Counted from the first letter of the stretch, positions 1 through 6,656 are shown. The stretch is 7,193 nucleotides of DNA from Bacteroidales bacterium (GCA_029938505.1 JAOZUV010000003.1:11951-19143), one strand, 5' to 3'. The notes: generated by a model not told the origin, from the letters alone. Numbers and translations are program-made.

Positions 1-1
1 C

Positions 2-1009
2 AAACTGATTGTTTTTTTGGCTTTACTATTAGTTTTTGGAAGTCAGAGCTGTAATTATTCTAAATCAAATCTTTCTCACTCTCTTGGAAAAACCCTCGAA
101 TTGCTTGTAGTTACTGATAATAAAGAGCAATGGAATAGTAGAATGGGAACAAGTATCAAAGATTTCTTTGGTCAAATTTTTATTGGTTTGCCTCAAGGAG
201 AGCCTATGTTTGATATCTTCTATCTTCCGCAAGAGGCTTTTGGTGATATATACAAACCAAATCATTTAATTTTTATTGCAGATATTAATCCTAAATTAAA
301 AGAACCCATTGTCGAAACTCGACGAGATCTTTGGGCAACACCACAGCGTGTTGTTAAAATTTCTGCTCCTGATATTGATTCTTTTATTCAAATATTTGAT
401 GAACAAAAAGATGGTATTATGGAGTTATATCAGCAATTGGAGCGTGAACGCATTTTGAAATTTTTCAAAACATCTAAAGCTAAAAAAGTCAAGAAAATTT
501 TAAATAATATTTTTAAAATTGATATGGTATTTCCTACAGGTTTTGTAGTTGCAAAGCGTGTTGAGGATAACTTTATTTGGATTCGTAAAGAAACAAATTT
601 AGTTAGCCAGGGCATCATGATTCATACTTTTGATTATACAAATTCCAATGTTTTTGAACTCGAAAGCATCATTGCTCGCCGAAATTCACTAACAAAATTA
701 CATATCCCTGGCCCAATTGATAATAGTTATATGAAGGTTGCTGATGAGGTCATTGAAGTAGAAGCAAAAGAAATTAATTTTAAGGAAATGTATGCTGTTG
801 AGGCTCGGGGCTTATGGGATGTTTATAATGATTTTATGGGTGGACCATTTTTAAGTTATACTTTTGTTGATGAAGCTCTAAGTAGAGTGATTACTATTGA
901 TTCATACGTTTATGCACCCAAAGACAAAAAGCGAATTCACATGAAAGAAGTCGAGGCGATTTTATATTCTTTTGAATTTGTTGAAAACAATTCTGAGGCA
1001 AAAGAGTAA
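2..1009 (+). CDS. DUF4837-family lipoprotein, 5' end cut by window edge
   Basis: The reading frame is open from base 2 to the TAA at 1007-1009, giving 335 visible residues. The TTG at 17 is not a credible start: the codons before it (K-L-I-V-F) continue a hydrophobic signal peptide, so the true start probably lies a few codons left of the window. The hydrophobic stretch ends at a cysteine encoded at 50-52 (context G-S-Q-S-C-N), a relaxed lipobox, so the product is probably a lipoprotein. No acidic run follows the cysteine, which argues against a Bacteroidota surface-export signal. The mature part resembles DUF4837 proteins of Bacteroidota in length and sequence style, including a stretch reading R-R-D-L-W-A-T-P-Q early on and a G-L-W-x-V-x-x-D-F-M-G-G-P-F segment near residue 266-278 counted from the TTG. 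The function is unknown. DUF2147 follows 47 bases downstream on the same strand, so the two may be co-transcribed. The family call is from memory of sequence style, not a search. Confidence 0.75.
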   Translation, partial: KLIVFLALLLVFGSQSCNYSKSNLSHSLGKTLELLVVTDNKEQWNSRMGTSIKDFFGQIFIGLPQGEPMFDIFYLPQEAFGDIYKPNHLIFIADINPKLKEPIVETRRDLWATPQRVVKISAPDIDSFIQIFDEQKDGIMELYQQLERERILKFFKTSKAKKVKKILNNIFKIDMVFPTGFVVAKRVEDNFIWIRKETNLVSQGIMIHTFDYTNSNVFELESIIARRNSLTKLHIPGPIDNSYMKVADEVIEVEAKEINFKEMYAVEARGLWDVYNDFMGGPFLSYTFVDEALSRVITIDSYVYAPKDKKRIHMKEVEAILYSFEFVENNSEAKE

Positions 1010-1056
1010 ATATTTTATATATTTATCGATAACTTTACTAACCAATACCATATTTT

Positions 1057-1512
1057 ATGAAAAGATTGAAACTTATTTTGCTAACAATTGCTGCTGTTTT
1101 ATTTATTATTCCAACTTCATTTGCTCAAAAAAATGCGGATGATATTTTAGGTATATGGATGAACGAAGATGAGGATGCTCATATTGAGATTACAAAAAGG
1201 GATGATAAATATTATGGGAAATTAGTTTGGCTTAAATTTCCAACCGATGATGAAACCGGTAAACCAAAACTTGACAAACATAATCCTGATGAAGCTCTTC
1301 AAAGTCGTCCATCATGGGGCTTAGAGATTTTAACCAATTTTGAATTTGATGGAGATGACCGATGGTCAAGTGGTAAAATATATGACCCTAAAAAAGGGAA
1401 AACATATAGCTGCTATATGAATTTTGTAGAAGATAAAAAGATTAAAATTCGAGGATACATTGGTGTTTCTATTCTAGGAAAAACTACTTATTGGACTCGT
1501 GTAGAAAAATAA
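1057..1512 (+). CDS. DUF2147 family secreted protein
   Basis: This 151-residue protein has a clear Sec signal peptide: basic K2-R3-K5, a hydrophobic core at about 6-19 and a probable cut after S-F-A at residue 23. The mature part is one small DUF2147-like beta-rich domain: the opening L-G-I-W (31-34), an I-E-I-x-x-R-D-D-K-Y-Y-G-K-L strand pair (43-56), G-K-I-Y-D-P-K-K-G-K-T-Y (106-117), R-G-Y-I-G (132-136) and the closing G-K-T-T-Y-W-T-R (141-148). That is about the full usual length. The family is thought to be periplasmic or extracellular with no settled activity, sometimes compared to lipocalin or fatty-acid-binding folds; no catalytic residue can be named. A TAACTTTA at 1030-1037, one base off the Bacteroidota -7 consensus TAnnTTTG, could be a promoter, but no good -33 box precedes it, so read-through from the upstream lipoprotein gene is equally possible. 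A strong terminator follows 20 bases after the stop. Confidence 0.85.
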   Translation: MKRLKLILLTIAAVLFIIPTSFAQKNADDILGIWMNEDEDAHIEITKRDDKYYGKLVWLKFPTDDETGKPKLDKHNPDEALQSRPSWGLEILTNFEFDGDDRWSSGKIYDPKKGKTYSCYMNFVEDKKIKIRGYIGVSILGKTTYWTRVEK

Positions 1513-1532
1513 AAACCTAAATACTATTTTAC

Positions 1533-1560
1533 AAAAACCAGCCCTTTAAGGCTGGTTTTT
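1533..1560 (+). terminator. Rho-independent terminator after DUF2147 gene
   Basis: An 11-bp perfect stem (AAAAACCAGCC at 1533-1543 with GGCTGGTTTTT at 1550-1560) encloses a 6-base loop. The GC-rich upper stem followed by a run of five T is the classic intrinsic terminator form. The A-run on the left arm means it could also act on the opposite strand, but no minus-strand gene ends here. It separates the DUF4837/DUF2147 pair from mltF. Confidence 0.9.
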
Positions 1561-1648
1561 GTGTTAATAAACAATTTTTGCTCTTTATTTTTTGATCTAT
1601 TGTTCGAGGATTATTCCTATATTAGTATGTTTAACCAATCGAAAATAT

Positions 1649-3094
1649 ATGCTTTTGAAGCATCATTTTAAATGGCTGTTCATTTTTATTTTGATGGGCT
1701 TGTTTTTAACATCCTGTTTAAATAATGAAAAAAAACTTGCTGAAATTCTTAATGTAGATGAACAAAGTTCTGTTTTACGAAAAATCAGGAAAAGTGGGAA
1801 ATTAGTAGCCCTTACCGATTATAATTCTACCAATTATTTTATTTATCGTGGAGAGCCTATGGGCTATCAATTTGAGCTATTGAAATTATTTGCTGAACAT
1901 TTGGATGTTAAGCTCGAGATTGTTACTAATAATGATTTAGAGCAAAGCTTTGAAAGTTTAAAAAATGGTGAAATTGATATTATTGCCATTGGATTGGCCA
2001 AAACAAAAGACCGATTAGAAATCATCGATTTTACAATACCTATGGCTCAAACTCGTCAGGTTTTAGTTCAAAGAAAACCGAAAAATTGGAGAAAAATGAG
2101 AACCATGGATGAGCTTGAATCACACTTAATTCGTGAGCAATTGGATTTGGCAAAAAAAACAGTTTACATTCAAAAAAACACCTCCTTTAAAGATCGCCTG
2201 TTAAATTTAGCAGATGAAATTGGGGATAGCATTTTTATCATTGAAGATGAAAGTAGAGAGGTAGAGGAATTAATAGCTGCTGTCGCTTCTGGTGAAATTG
2301 ACTATACAGTGAGTGATGAGCATGTTGCTTTGGTTAATGATAAATATTATTCAGATATAGATATCAATACTCCAATAAGCTTTACCCAAAATCTTTCTTG
2401 GGTTGTTGATAAAGGGCAGGATAGTTTGTTGATATTGATTAATAATTGGATTGATGGATTTCAGAATTCATTGACCGCAGGTTTGCTATATAATAAGTAT
2501 TTTAAAAATCCGAGAACTATTAATTATGCTAGTAGTGAATATCATAGCATTGGTGGCGGAAAAATTTCGAGATATGATGAGGTTGTGAAAGAAGTAAGTT
2601 CGCAATATGAAATGGATTGGCGTTTAGTTTCATCCATTATTTATCAGGAATCAGGTTTTAAACCCAATGCAAAATCTTGGGTTGGGGCTTATGGATTAAT
2701 GCAGTTAATGCCCAGTACTGCTGAGATGTTTGGGATTGATAGCCTGTCATCACCTAAAGAACAAATTGAAGCTGGAGTGAAATTTATTCATTGGCTTGAC
2801 ACTCAAATTCCTGTAGAAATTAAGGATGTAAGTGAGCGTACAAAATTTATTCTTGCAGCTTATAATGCAGGTTTAGCCCATGTTTTTGATGCTCGACGAT
2901 TAGCTGAGAAATACGAACATGATCCCAATATTTGGACGGGGAATGTGGATACTTTTTTACTTCAAAAGTCCAATCCAAAATTTTATCGTGATAGTGTTGT
3001 ACGTTATGGCTATTGTCGTGGGGAAGAGCCCTACAATTTTGTAATAGAGATTTTAGATCGTTATGATCATTATAAGAATCTCATAAGAAATTAA
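1649..3094 (+). CDS. mltF: MltF-like lipoprotein: solute-binding domain plus lytic transglycosylase
   Basis: The product is a membrane-anchored lytic transglycosylase that cleaves peptidoglycan between MurNAc and GlcNAc, forming 1,6-anhydroMurNAc. I choose the ATG at 1649 (481 residues) because it places a proper lipoprotein signal at the N-terminus: basic H/K residues, a hydrophobic core, then L-T-S-C with Cys23. The frame is open from a TTG at 1592, but that adds a polar tail before the signal. Residues about 48-285 match a family-3 extracellular solute-binding domain (G-Y-Q-F-E-L-L at 72-78; N-G-E-I-D-I-I-A-I at 106-114). Residues about 312-450 form the SLT domain: catalytic Glu334 in Y-Q-E-S-G-F, G-L-M-Q-L-M-P at 349-355, A-A-Y-N-A-G at 403-408, and the MltF-like Y-G-Y-C-R-G-E-E-P near 453-461. 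All hallmark residues are present. In characterised MltF proteins the N-terminal domain modulates the enzyme; its ligand here is unknown. A weak -7-like TATGTTTA lies at 1626-1633. The stop overlaps that of the convergent flavodoxin gene. Confidence 0.93.
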   Translation: MLLKHHFKWLFIFILMGLFLTSCLNNEKKLAEILNVDEQSSVLRKIRKSGKLVALTDYNSTNYFIYRGEPMGYQFELLKLFAEHLDVKLEIVTNNDLEQSFESLKNGEIDIIAIGLAKTKDRLEIIDFTIPMAQTRQVLVQRKPKNWRKMRTMDELESHLIREQLDLAKKTVYIQKNTSFKDRLLNLADEIGDSIFIIEDESREVEELIAAVASGEIDYTVSDEHVALVNDKYYSDIDINTPISFTQNLSWVVDKGQDSLLILINNWIDGFQNSLTAGLLYNKYFKNPRTINYASSEYHSIGGGKISRYDEVVKEVSSQYEMDWRLVSSIIYQESGFKPNAKSWVGAYGLMQLMPSTAEMFGIDSLSSPKEQIEAGVKFIHWLDTQIPVEIKDVSERTKFILAAYNAGLAHVFDARRLAEKYEHDPNIWTGNVDTFLLQKSNPKFYRDSVVRYGYCRGEEPYNFVIEILDRYDHYKNLIRN

Positions 3095-3615
3095 GCATCC
3101 AATTCTGTTTTTAATTGTGCCAACCACTGGTCAATACGCTCATCAGTTTTTTCATCTTCTTGATCTTCATCAAGAGCCAGCCCACAAAAATAATCACCAT
3201 CAACAGCAGCTGAATCTGTAAATGTATATCCTTCGGTTAACCATTTTCCAATTATTTTAGCACCTCGTTTTTCAAATTCATTTTTGATGACCTGCATGCC
3301 ATCAACAAAATTATTGGGATAAAGGATTTGATCACCTAAACCAAAAAGAGCAACAACTTTTCCATTCAAATTGATTTTGTCTAACTCGTTAAAAAACACA
3401 TGCCATTTATTACTGTCTTCTGCTTCTTGCCATGTTTCTGAGCCCACAGTTGAACACCCAATTATTAAACAGTTATAATTTACTAAATCTGTTGTTTCAA
3501 TAGATAAGATATCATAAATGTCGGATATTGTTTTATCAAAACGATCATAGATTTTTTGAGCAACGGTTTCAACGTTTCCGCCTTTAGGCCAGTAGATTAT
3601 GCCGTGGTTTTCCAT
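3091..3615 (-). CDS. Flavodoxin (long-chain, FldA-like) with altered FMN phosphate loop
   Basis: This 174-residue protein is a single-domain FMN-binding electron carrier of the cytoplasm, about the length of long-chain flavodoxins. The order of elements is canonical: strand 1 and phosphate loop at 6-17, the 50s loop at 54-62 (C-S-T-V-G-S-E-T-W), the 90s loop F-G-L-G-D-Q-x-x-Y-P at 91-100 followed by N-F-V-D-G-M, and the C-terminal G-Y-x-F-x-x-S-A-A-V and G-L-A-L-D-E-D followed by T-D-E-R-I-D-x-W-L-x-Q-L. The phosphate loop reads W-P-K-G-G-N-V-E where usual members have a Ser/Thr-rich S-x-T-G-N-T-E, so most hydroxyl side chains expected to hold the FMN phosphate are missing. The tryptophan common in the 50s loop is replaced by Val57. 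Such proteins usually serve as ferredoxin substitutes; the partner here is unknown. The dehydrogenase gene lies upstream on the same strand across an 81-base gap, so co-transcription is possible. An AATATTTG (3668-3661 on the minus strand) is a weak -7 candidate. No FldA symbol is assigned because of the divergent loop. Confidence 0.9.
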   Translation of the reverse strand: MENHGIIYWPKGGNVETVAQKIYDRFDKTISDIYDILSIETTDLVNYNCLIIGCSTVGSETWQEAEDSNKWHVFFNELDKINLNGKVVALFGLGDQILYPNNFVDGMQVIKNEFEKRGAKIIGKWLTEGYTFTDSAAVDGDYFCGLALDEDQEDEKTDERIDQWLAQLKTELDA

Positions 3616-3670
3616 AACAAATAGCTTTGTTTATTTTAATAAATTAGGGAGACTAAATTACAAATATTTT

Positions 3671-3686
3671 AATCTGATAACAGATT
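3671..3686. repeat. Small inverted repeat between dehydrogenase and flavodoxin genes
   Basis: AATCTG (3671-3676) and CAGATT (3681-3686) form a perfect 6-bp dyad around ATAA. It sits in the 81-base gap just after the dehydrogenase stop and upstream of the flavodoxin start. In the minus-strand direction it is followed by AAAATATTTG, with no uninterrupted T-run, so it is a poor terminator. It could be an mRNA-processing hairpin or a protein-binding dyad, or chance in A/T-rich DNA. Confidence 0.3.
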
Positions 3687-3696
3687 TTATTTAAAA

Positions 3697-4710
3697 TTAT
3701 TTTTTGTGATCGGCTAAAAAATGAATGGCCGTATCTTTTATTGTTTGTTCAATTGGACGAAACTGAAAATTTAAAGCGGAACAAACTTTTTCATTCGAAA
3801 AGTGATATTTTTTATTGGCAGTTCGCGCTGTTTCTTTAGTGATTAGTGCTTGTTTCCTGCTGATAAAACTTTGGATTTTTACCAATCTCCAAACCAATTC
3901 GCTCATGCATTTTGAGATGTATATATTGGGGGCTTTTATCTTTAATTCTTTGGCTATATTTTCAAATAAATCTTTATAAGATACATTTTCAGCATTTAAA
4001 ATAAATCGCTCATTTGTAATCGGACTTTCCATCAATTGAATCATGCATTTCACAACGTCTCTAACATCAACATAGCCCGTTACTCCTTTAGTATAAAACT
4101 TTAATCCACTTCCAATTTTTGAAAAAATTTGAGAACTACCTTCTCCCCAATGACCAGATCCAAATATAATAGATGGGTTGACAATTACAGCATCTAAACC
4201 TTCAGTTGTGCCACGCCAAACTTCTCTTTCTGATTCAAACTTGCTAATTGCATATGCCGATTGCCGTTTTGAATATGTCCATTGATCAGTCTCGCTAACC
4301 ACATCTTTTGTATTGTCTCTTCCCACTGAAGCAATGGAACTGACATGACATAGTTTTTTGATGTTTTTGGTGAGGGCAGTATTCACAACATTGGCAGTTC
4401 CTTTGGTATTATTCGCTATCATTTTTTTATGATCTGCCGGGATAAAAGAGATAATAGCTGCAGCATGGTACACTCTGTCTACTCCCTCCATCGCTTCTTC
4501 CAATGAAAAAATATCTAAAAGATCTCCGTATACCCACTCTAAATTTTTCAATAAGTCTTGTGGGGTTTTATGGTAGTATGAAATAACCTTTTCAAGTTTC
4601 TCAATCTTGCTATTTTCACGTCTGATTGCACGAACTTTTTCACCACTTTTAAGTAATTTATAAATTAAATGAGTGCCTACTAAACCAGTTCCTCCTGTAA
4701 CTAATATCAT
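3697..4710 (-). CDS. Extended short-chain dehydrogenase / NAD-dependent epimerase family
   Basis: This 337-residue cytoplasmic protein belongs to the extended SDR superfamily. The Rossmann nucleotide-binding motif T-G-G-T-G-L-V-G is at residues 5-12, followed by basic R28/R30/R31 after strand 2, which may favour NADP(H). G-D-L at 62-64 is the usual adenine-ring contact and H-A-A-A at 82-85 the strand-4 motif. The catalytic set is complete: Ser124/Ser125 in H-V-S-S-I-A-S-V-G and Y-A-I-S-K with Tyr153 and Lys157. N-P-S at 178-180 and V-D-V-R-D-V-V at 214-220 are typical of the dihydroflavonol-reductase/3-beta-hydroxysteroid-like branch. The substrate cannot be told from sequence: sugar nucleotide, ketone or other carbonyl compound are all possible. 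The ATG at 4710 places the glycine motif four residues from the N-terminus, as usual for the family. It is transcribed divergently from tyrS across 88 bases and lies upstream of the flavodoxin gene on the same strand; a functional link between reductase and flavodoxin is only a guess. Confidence 0.9.
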   Translation of the reverse strand: MILVTGGTGLVGTHLIYKLLKSGEKVRAIRRENSKIEKLEKVISYYHKTPQDLLKNLEWVYGDLLDIFSLEEAMEGVDRVYHAAAIISFIPADHKKMIANNTKGTANVVNTALTKNIKKLCHVSSIASVGRDNTKDVVSETDQWTYSKRQSAYAISKFESEREVWRGTTEGLDAVIVNPSIIFGSGHWGEGSSQIFSKIGSGLKFYTKGVTGYVDVRDVVKCMIQLMESPITNERFILNAENVSYKDLFENIAKELKIKAPNIYISKCMSELVWRLVKIQSFISRKQALITKETARTANKKYHFSNEKVCSALNFQFRPIEQTIKDTAIHFLADHKK

Positions 4711-4727
4711 TTGATAAAGTTAATCAT

Positions 4728-4760
4728 TTTTCAAATTTTCAAATCACTCCATTTTCAAAT
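4728..4760. repeat. Threefold direct repeat TTTTCAAAT in divergent promoter region
   Basis: The 9-mer TTTTCAAAT occurs at 4728-4736, 4736-4744 and 4752-4760. Start-to-start distances are 8 and 16, so all three fall in one 8-bp register. Copies 1 and 3 share a wider context (CATTTTTCAAATT at 4725-4737 and CATTTTCAAATT at 4750-4761). The repeats lie between the dehydrogenase and tyrS start codons and just upstream of the tyrS -7 box. They could be an operator array, spare -33-type TTTG elements read on the minus strand, or slippage-derived low-complexity sequence. Confidence 0.5.
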
Positions 4761-4774
4761 TGATTCATTAGTTC

Positions 4775-4782
4775 TATCTTTG
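4775..4782 (+). promoter_or_regulatory. Bacteroidota-type -7 promoter box for tyrS
   Basis: TATCTTTG matches the Bacteroidota -7 consensus TAnnTTTG at every fixed base. The expected -33 position falls around 4752-4756 (TTTTC), only a partial match to TTTG. Transcription would start near 4787-4790, leaving a leader of only about 10 bases before the ATG at 4799, with no Shine-Dalgarno motif, as is common in this phylum. There is no room for a T-box or other leader riboswitch. Confidence 0.65.
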
Positions 4783-4798
4783 TGCAAAATTATTTACT

Positions 4799-6073
4799 AT
4801 GAGCTTTATTAATGAATTAAAATGGCGTGGAATGATCCACGATATGATGCCAGGAACGGAAGAGCAACTAGCAAAAGAAATGACGGCGGGTTATATCGGA
4901 TTCGATCCAACTTCTGATTCTTTACACATTGGAAACTTGGCTACTTTAATGCTTTTGAAGCAATTTCAGTTAGATGGCCATAAACCAGTTGTGCTGGTGG
5001 GTGGAGCAACCGGTATGGTTGGTGATCCTTCTGGTAAATCACAAGAAAGAAACTTGCTTGACACTGAAACAATTAATAAAAATTTAGAAGGACAAAAAAA
5101 ACAATTGGTAAAGTTTTTGGATTTTGATTGTGGAGAGAATTCAGCCATTGTTGTAAATAATTACGATTGGTTTAAGGAAATGAATTTTTTGGATTTTATT
5201 CGTGATGTTGGTAAGCATATTACCATCAATTATATGATGGCCAAGGATTCGGTAAAAACTCGTTTAGAAACAGGATTGTCATTTACTGAATTTACCTACC
5301 AACTTGTTCAGGGCTACGATTTTTATTGGCTGAATCAACATAAGAACTGTAAACTGCAAATGGGTGGTTCTGATCAATGGGGTAACATTACAACTGGAAC
5401 AGAACTTATTCGACGAAAAGCTGGCGGAGAAGCATTTGCTCTAACAGCTCCTTTGATAACGAAAGCCGATGGTGGTAAATTTGGAAAATCGGAACAAGGA
5501 AATGTATGGTTAGACCCTGAAAAGACGTCCCCTTATGTTTTTTATCAATTTTGGTTAAATACATCTGACGAGGATGCCGCCAACTTTATTAAAAAGTTTA
5601 CACTTTTGAAAGAGGGGGCGATTAAGGATTTGATTGCTCGCCATAATGAAGCACCTCATGCTCGTGAATTGCAAAAAGTTTTGGCAAAAGATATTACTAT
5701 TAGAGTTCACTCAGAAGGAGATTATAATACGTCTGTTGAGGCTTCTCAAATACTATTTGGAAAGGGAACTACCGAAAGTTTGAAAAAGTTGAATGAGCGT
5801 ACTTTATTAAGCGTTTTTGAGGGTGTTCCACAAAGCGAAGTACGTAAGGCTGATGTTGATTCGAAAATAGAGATTGTAGAATTCCTTGCTGAGAACACTA
5901 ATATTTTTGCATCCAAAGGTGAGGCTCGTCGGATGTTGAAAGATAATGGTGTTTCTATCAATAAAGAAAAAGTAAAAGACAGCTATGAAATTTCAATTGC
6001 TGATTTATTAAATGAAAAATATATTCTGGTTCAAAAAGGAAAGAAAAATTATTTTTTAGTGAACGTAATTTAA
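4799..6073 (+). CDS. tyrS: Tyrosyl-tRNA synthetase
   Basis: TyrRS activates tyrosine with ATP and loads it onto tRNA-Tyr in the cytoplasm. The 424-residue length is normal for the bacterial class I enzyme. The N-terminal W-R-G-M-I-H-D (9-15) and G-F-D-P-T (34-38) are typical. The class I signature appears as H-I-G-N (43-46), and the second signature as K-F-G-K-S (227-231), the TyrRS form of KMSKS. The tyrosine-pocket segments Y-Q-L-V-Q-G-Y-D (167-174) and [10 protein letters not shown] (187-196) are intact. Residues about 358-420 form the C-terminal S4 RNA-binding domain (E-A-R-R-M-L-K at 375-381, then G-V-S-I-N). Nothing is missing or shifted. It has its own promoter close upstream and a strong hairpin terminator after the stop, so it is probably monocistronic. 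The only gene on its 5' side is the divergent dehydrogenase. Confidence 0.98.
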   Translation: MSFINELKWRGMIHDMMPGTEEQLAKEMTAGYIGFDPTSDSLHIGNLATLMLLKQFQLDGHKPVVLVGGATGMVGDPSGKSQERNLLDTETINKNLEGQKKQLVKFLDFDCGENSAIVVNNYDWFKEMNFLDFIRDVGKHITINYMMAKDSVKTRLETGLSFTEFTYQLVQGYDFYWLNQHKNCKLQMGGSDQWGNITTGTELIRRKAGGEAFALTAPLITKADGGKFGKSEQGNVWLDPEKTSPYVFYQFWLNTSDEDAANFIKKFTLLKEGAIKDLIARHNEAPHARELQKVLAKDITIRVHSEGDYNTSVEASQILFGKGTTESLKKLNERTLLSVFEGVPQSEVRKADVDSKIEIVEFLAENTNIFASKGEARRMLKDNGVSINKEKVKDSYEISIADLLNEKYILVQKGKKNYFLVNVI

Positions 6074-6093
6074 TTTCTTTTCTGAAAAGAAAT
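6073..6093 (+). repeat. A/T-rich inverted repeat at the tyrS stop codon
   Basis: ATTTCTTTTC (6073-6082) and GAAAAGAAAT (6084-6093) are perfect inverted arms around a single T; a physical hairpin would have about 9 pairs and a 3-base loop. The left arm begins on the last base of the tyrS stop and the right arm shares bases 6091-6093 with the next, stronger palindrome, so the two structures compete slightly at their bases. On the minus strand this stretch supplies the T-rich tail for termination of the convergent gene. Confidence 0.6.
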
Positions 6094-6128
6094 AAAGGGG
6101 TGCAACCTTAAGGTTGCACCCCTTTATT
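6091..6128. terminator. Perfect 38-bp palindrome, bidirectional terminator
   Basis: Bases 6091-6109 are the exact reverse complement of 6110-6128. A folded RNA would have a 17-bp stem with a TTAA loop and a GC-rich middle (GGGGTGCAACC paired with GGTTGCACCCC). The A/T outer part gives CCCCTTTATTATT after the stem for tyrS and CCCCTTTATTTCTTTTC for the minus-strand CGGC gene. It lies 17 bases after the tyrS stop and one base from the stop of the convergent gene, so it most likely ends both transcripts. Confidence 0.92.
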
Positions 6129-6129
6129 A

Positions 6130-6579
6130 TTAATTATAAGCCAAACGGGTTTTTTCATCTGCTAATGTTGGAGCAATATGCTCCTGCCATTTAGCCGATT
6201 TCCATGTTCCAAGTTTTTCATGAGTATCAAAATACTTTTGAGGTATTGGGTGAGTCCCAACTACTACTTTTACCCCATATTTTTCTTGAATAAAATTTTT
6301 GAAATGCTCAATATGATGACATGGAGGATAGCCAACGACTAAGCCTGTGGCTAGATGAATAACATCTACACCATTCTTTATCATTTCTTCGGGTGTGTAC
6401 TCAATATTTCCTCCAGGGCAACCTCCACATGAAGTATATCCGGCAATTTCAATATCTTCGTTTTTTTCGTAAATGCTGAATGCACCTTCTCGATTTTTCA
6501 TTGATCTAAAACATTTGCCTCCGGCACAAGTACTGTATCGATCGCAAATAATAATACCGATTTTAGTTTTTTTTGTCAT
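6130..6579 (-). CDS. CGGC domain-containing protein, cysteine-rich, putative metal binding
   Basis: This 149-residue protein carries the motif that names the CGGC family: C-G-G-C-P-G at residues 51-56. There are six cysteines (12, 18, 23, 51, 54, 87), with the first three in the N-terminal C-x5-C-x4-C pattern and the last in G-Y-P-P-C-H-H, next to H88, H89 and H92. The spacing suggests a metal or iron-sulfur site, which is what has been proposed for the family, but no biochemical role is established. It has no signal peptide and is probably cytoplasmic; an early hydrophobic strand I-G-I-I-I-C (7-12) and a later V-I-H-L-A-T-G (73-79) suggest an alpha/beta fold. The ATG at 6579 is followed by basic residues and leads straight into strand 1. 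The MBL-fold gene lies 77 bases upstream on the same strand, with no evident terminator between them. Its transcript ends at the palindrome shared with tyrS. Confidence 0.88.
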   Translation of the reverse strand: MTKKTKIGIIICDRYSTCAGGKCFRSMKNREGAFSIYEKNEDIEIAGYTSCGGCPGGNIEYTPEEMIKNGVDVIHLATGLVVGYPPCHHIEHFKNFIQEKYGVKVVVGTHPIPQKYFDTHEKLGTWKSAKWQEHIAPTLADEKTRLAYN

Positions 6580-6656
6580 TATTTTTAATTTATTACATTT
6601 TCTGAGAGATGGGTGTAAAATATTTTATTAAATATAAAACATTTTTGTTAAACGAT

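Noticed and set aside
17..19. TTG as the start of the DUF4837 gene
   Set aside because: The open frame continues to the left edge with signal-peptide-like residues, so the gene is cut by the window and does not start here.
1592..1648. TTG start at 1592 giving a 500-residue MltF
   Set aside because: It adds 19 residues ahead of an otherwise textbook lipoprotein signal peptide. The ATG at 1649 puts the basic and hydrophobic segments at the N-terminus and the lipobox cysteine at residue 23.
4715..4722. TAACTTTA on the minus strand as the dehydrogenase promoter -7 box
   Set aside because: It matches seven of eight consensus-fixed or free positions, but transcription would begin at about the ATG itself and the nearest TTTG is 17 bases away, closer than usual. 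Too weak to annotate.
4966..5148. Minus-strand open frames inside tyrS (also 5746-5961) and inside the DUF4837 gene (65-265, 430-618)
   Set aside because: They lie entirely within well-supported genes on the other strand, have no recognisable domain and no promoter or spacing of their own.
6616..6627. Palindrome TAAAATATTTTA between the MBL-fold and CGGC genes
   Set aside because: It is pure A/T and short, so it is expected by chance in this composition; it has no GC stem to act as a terminator.
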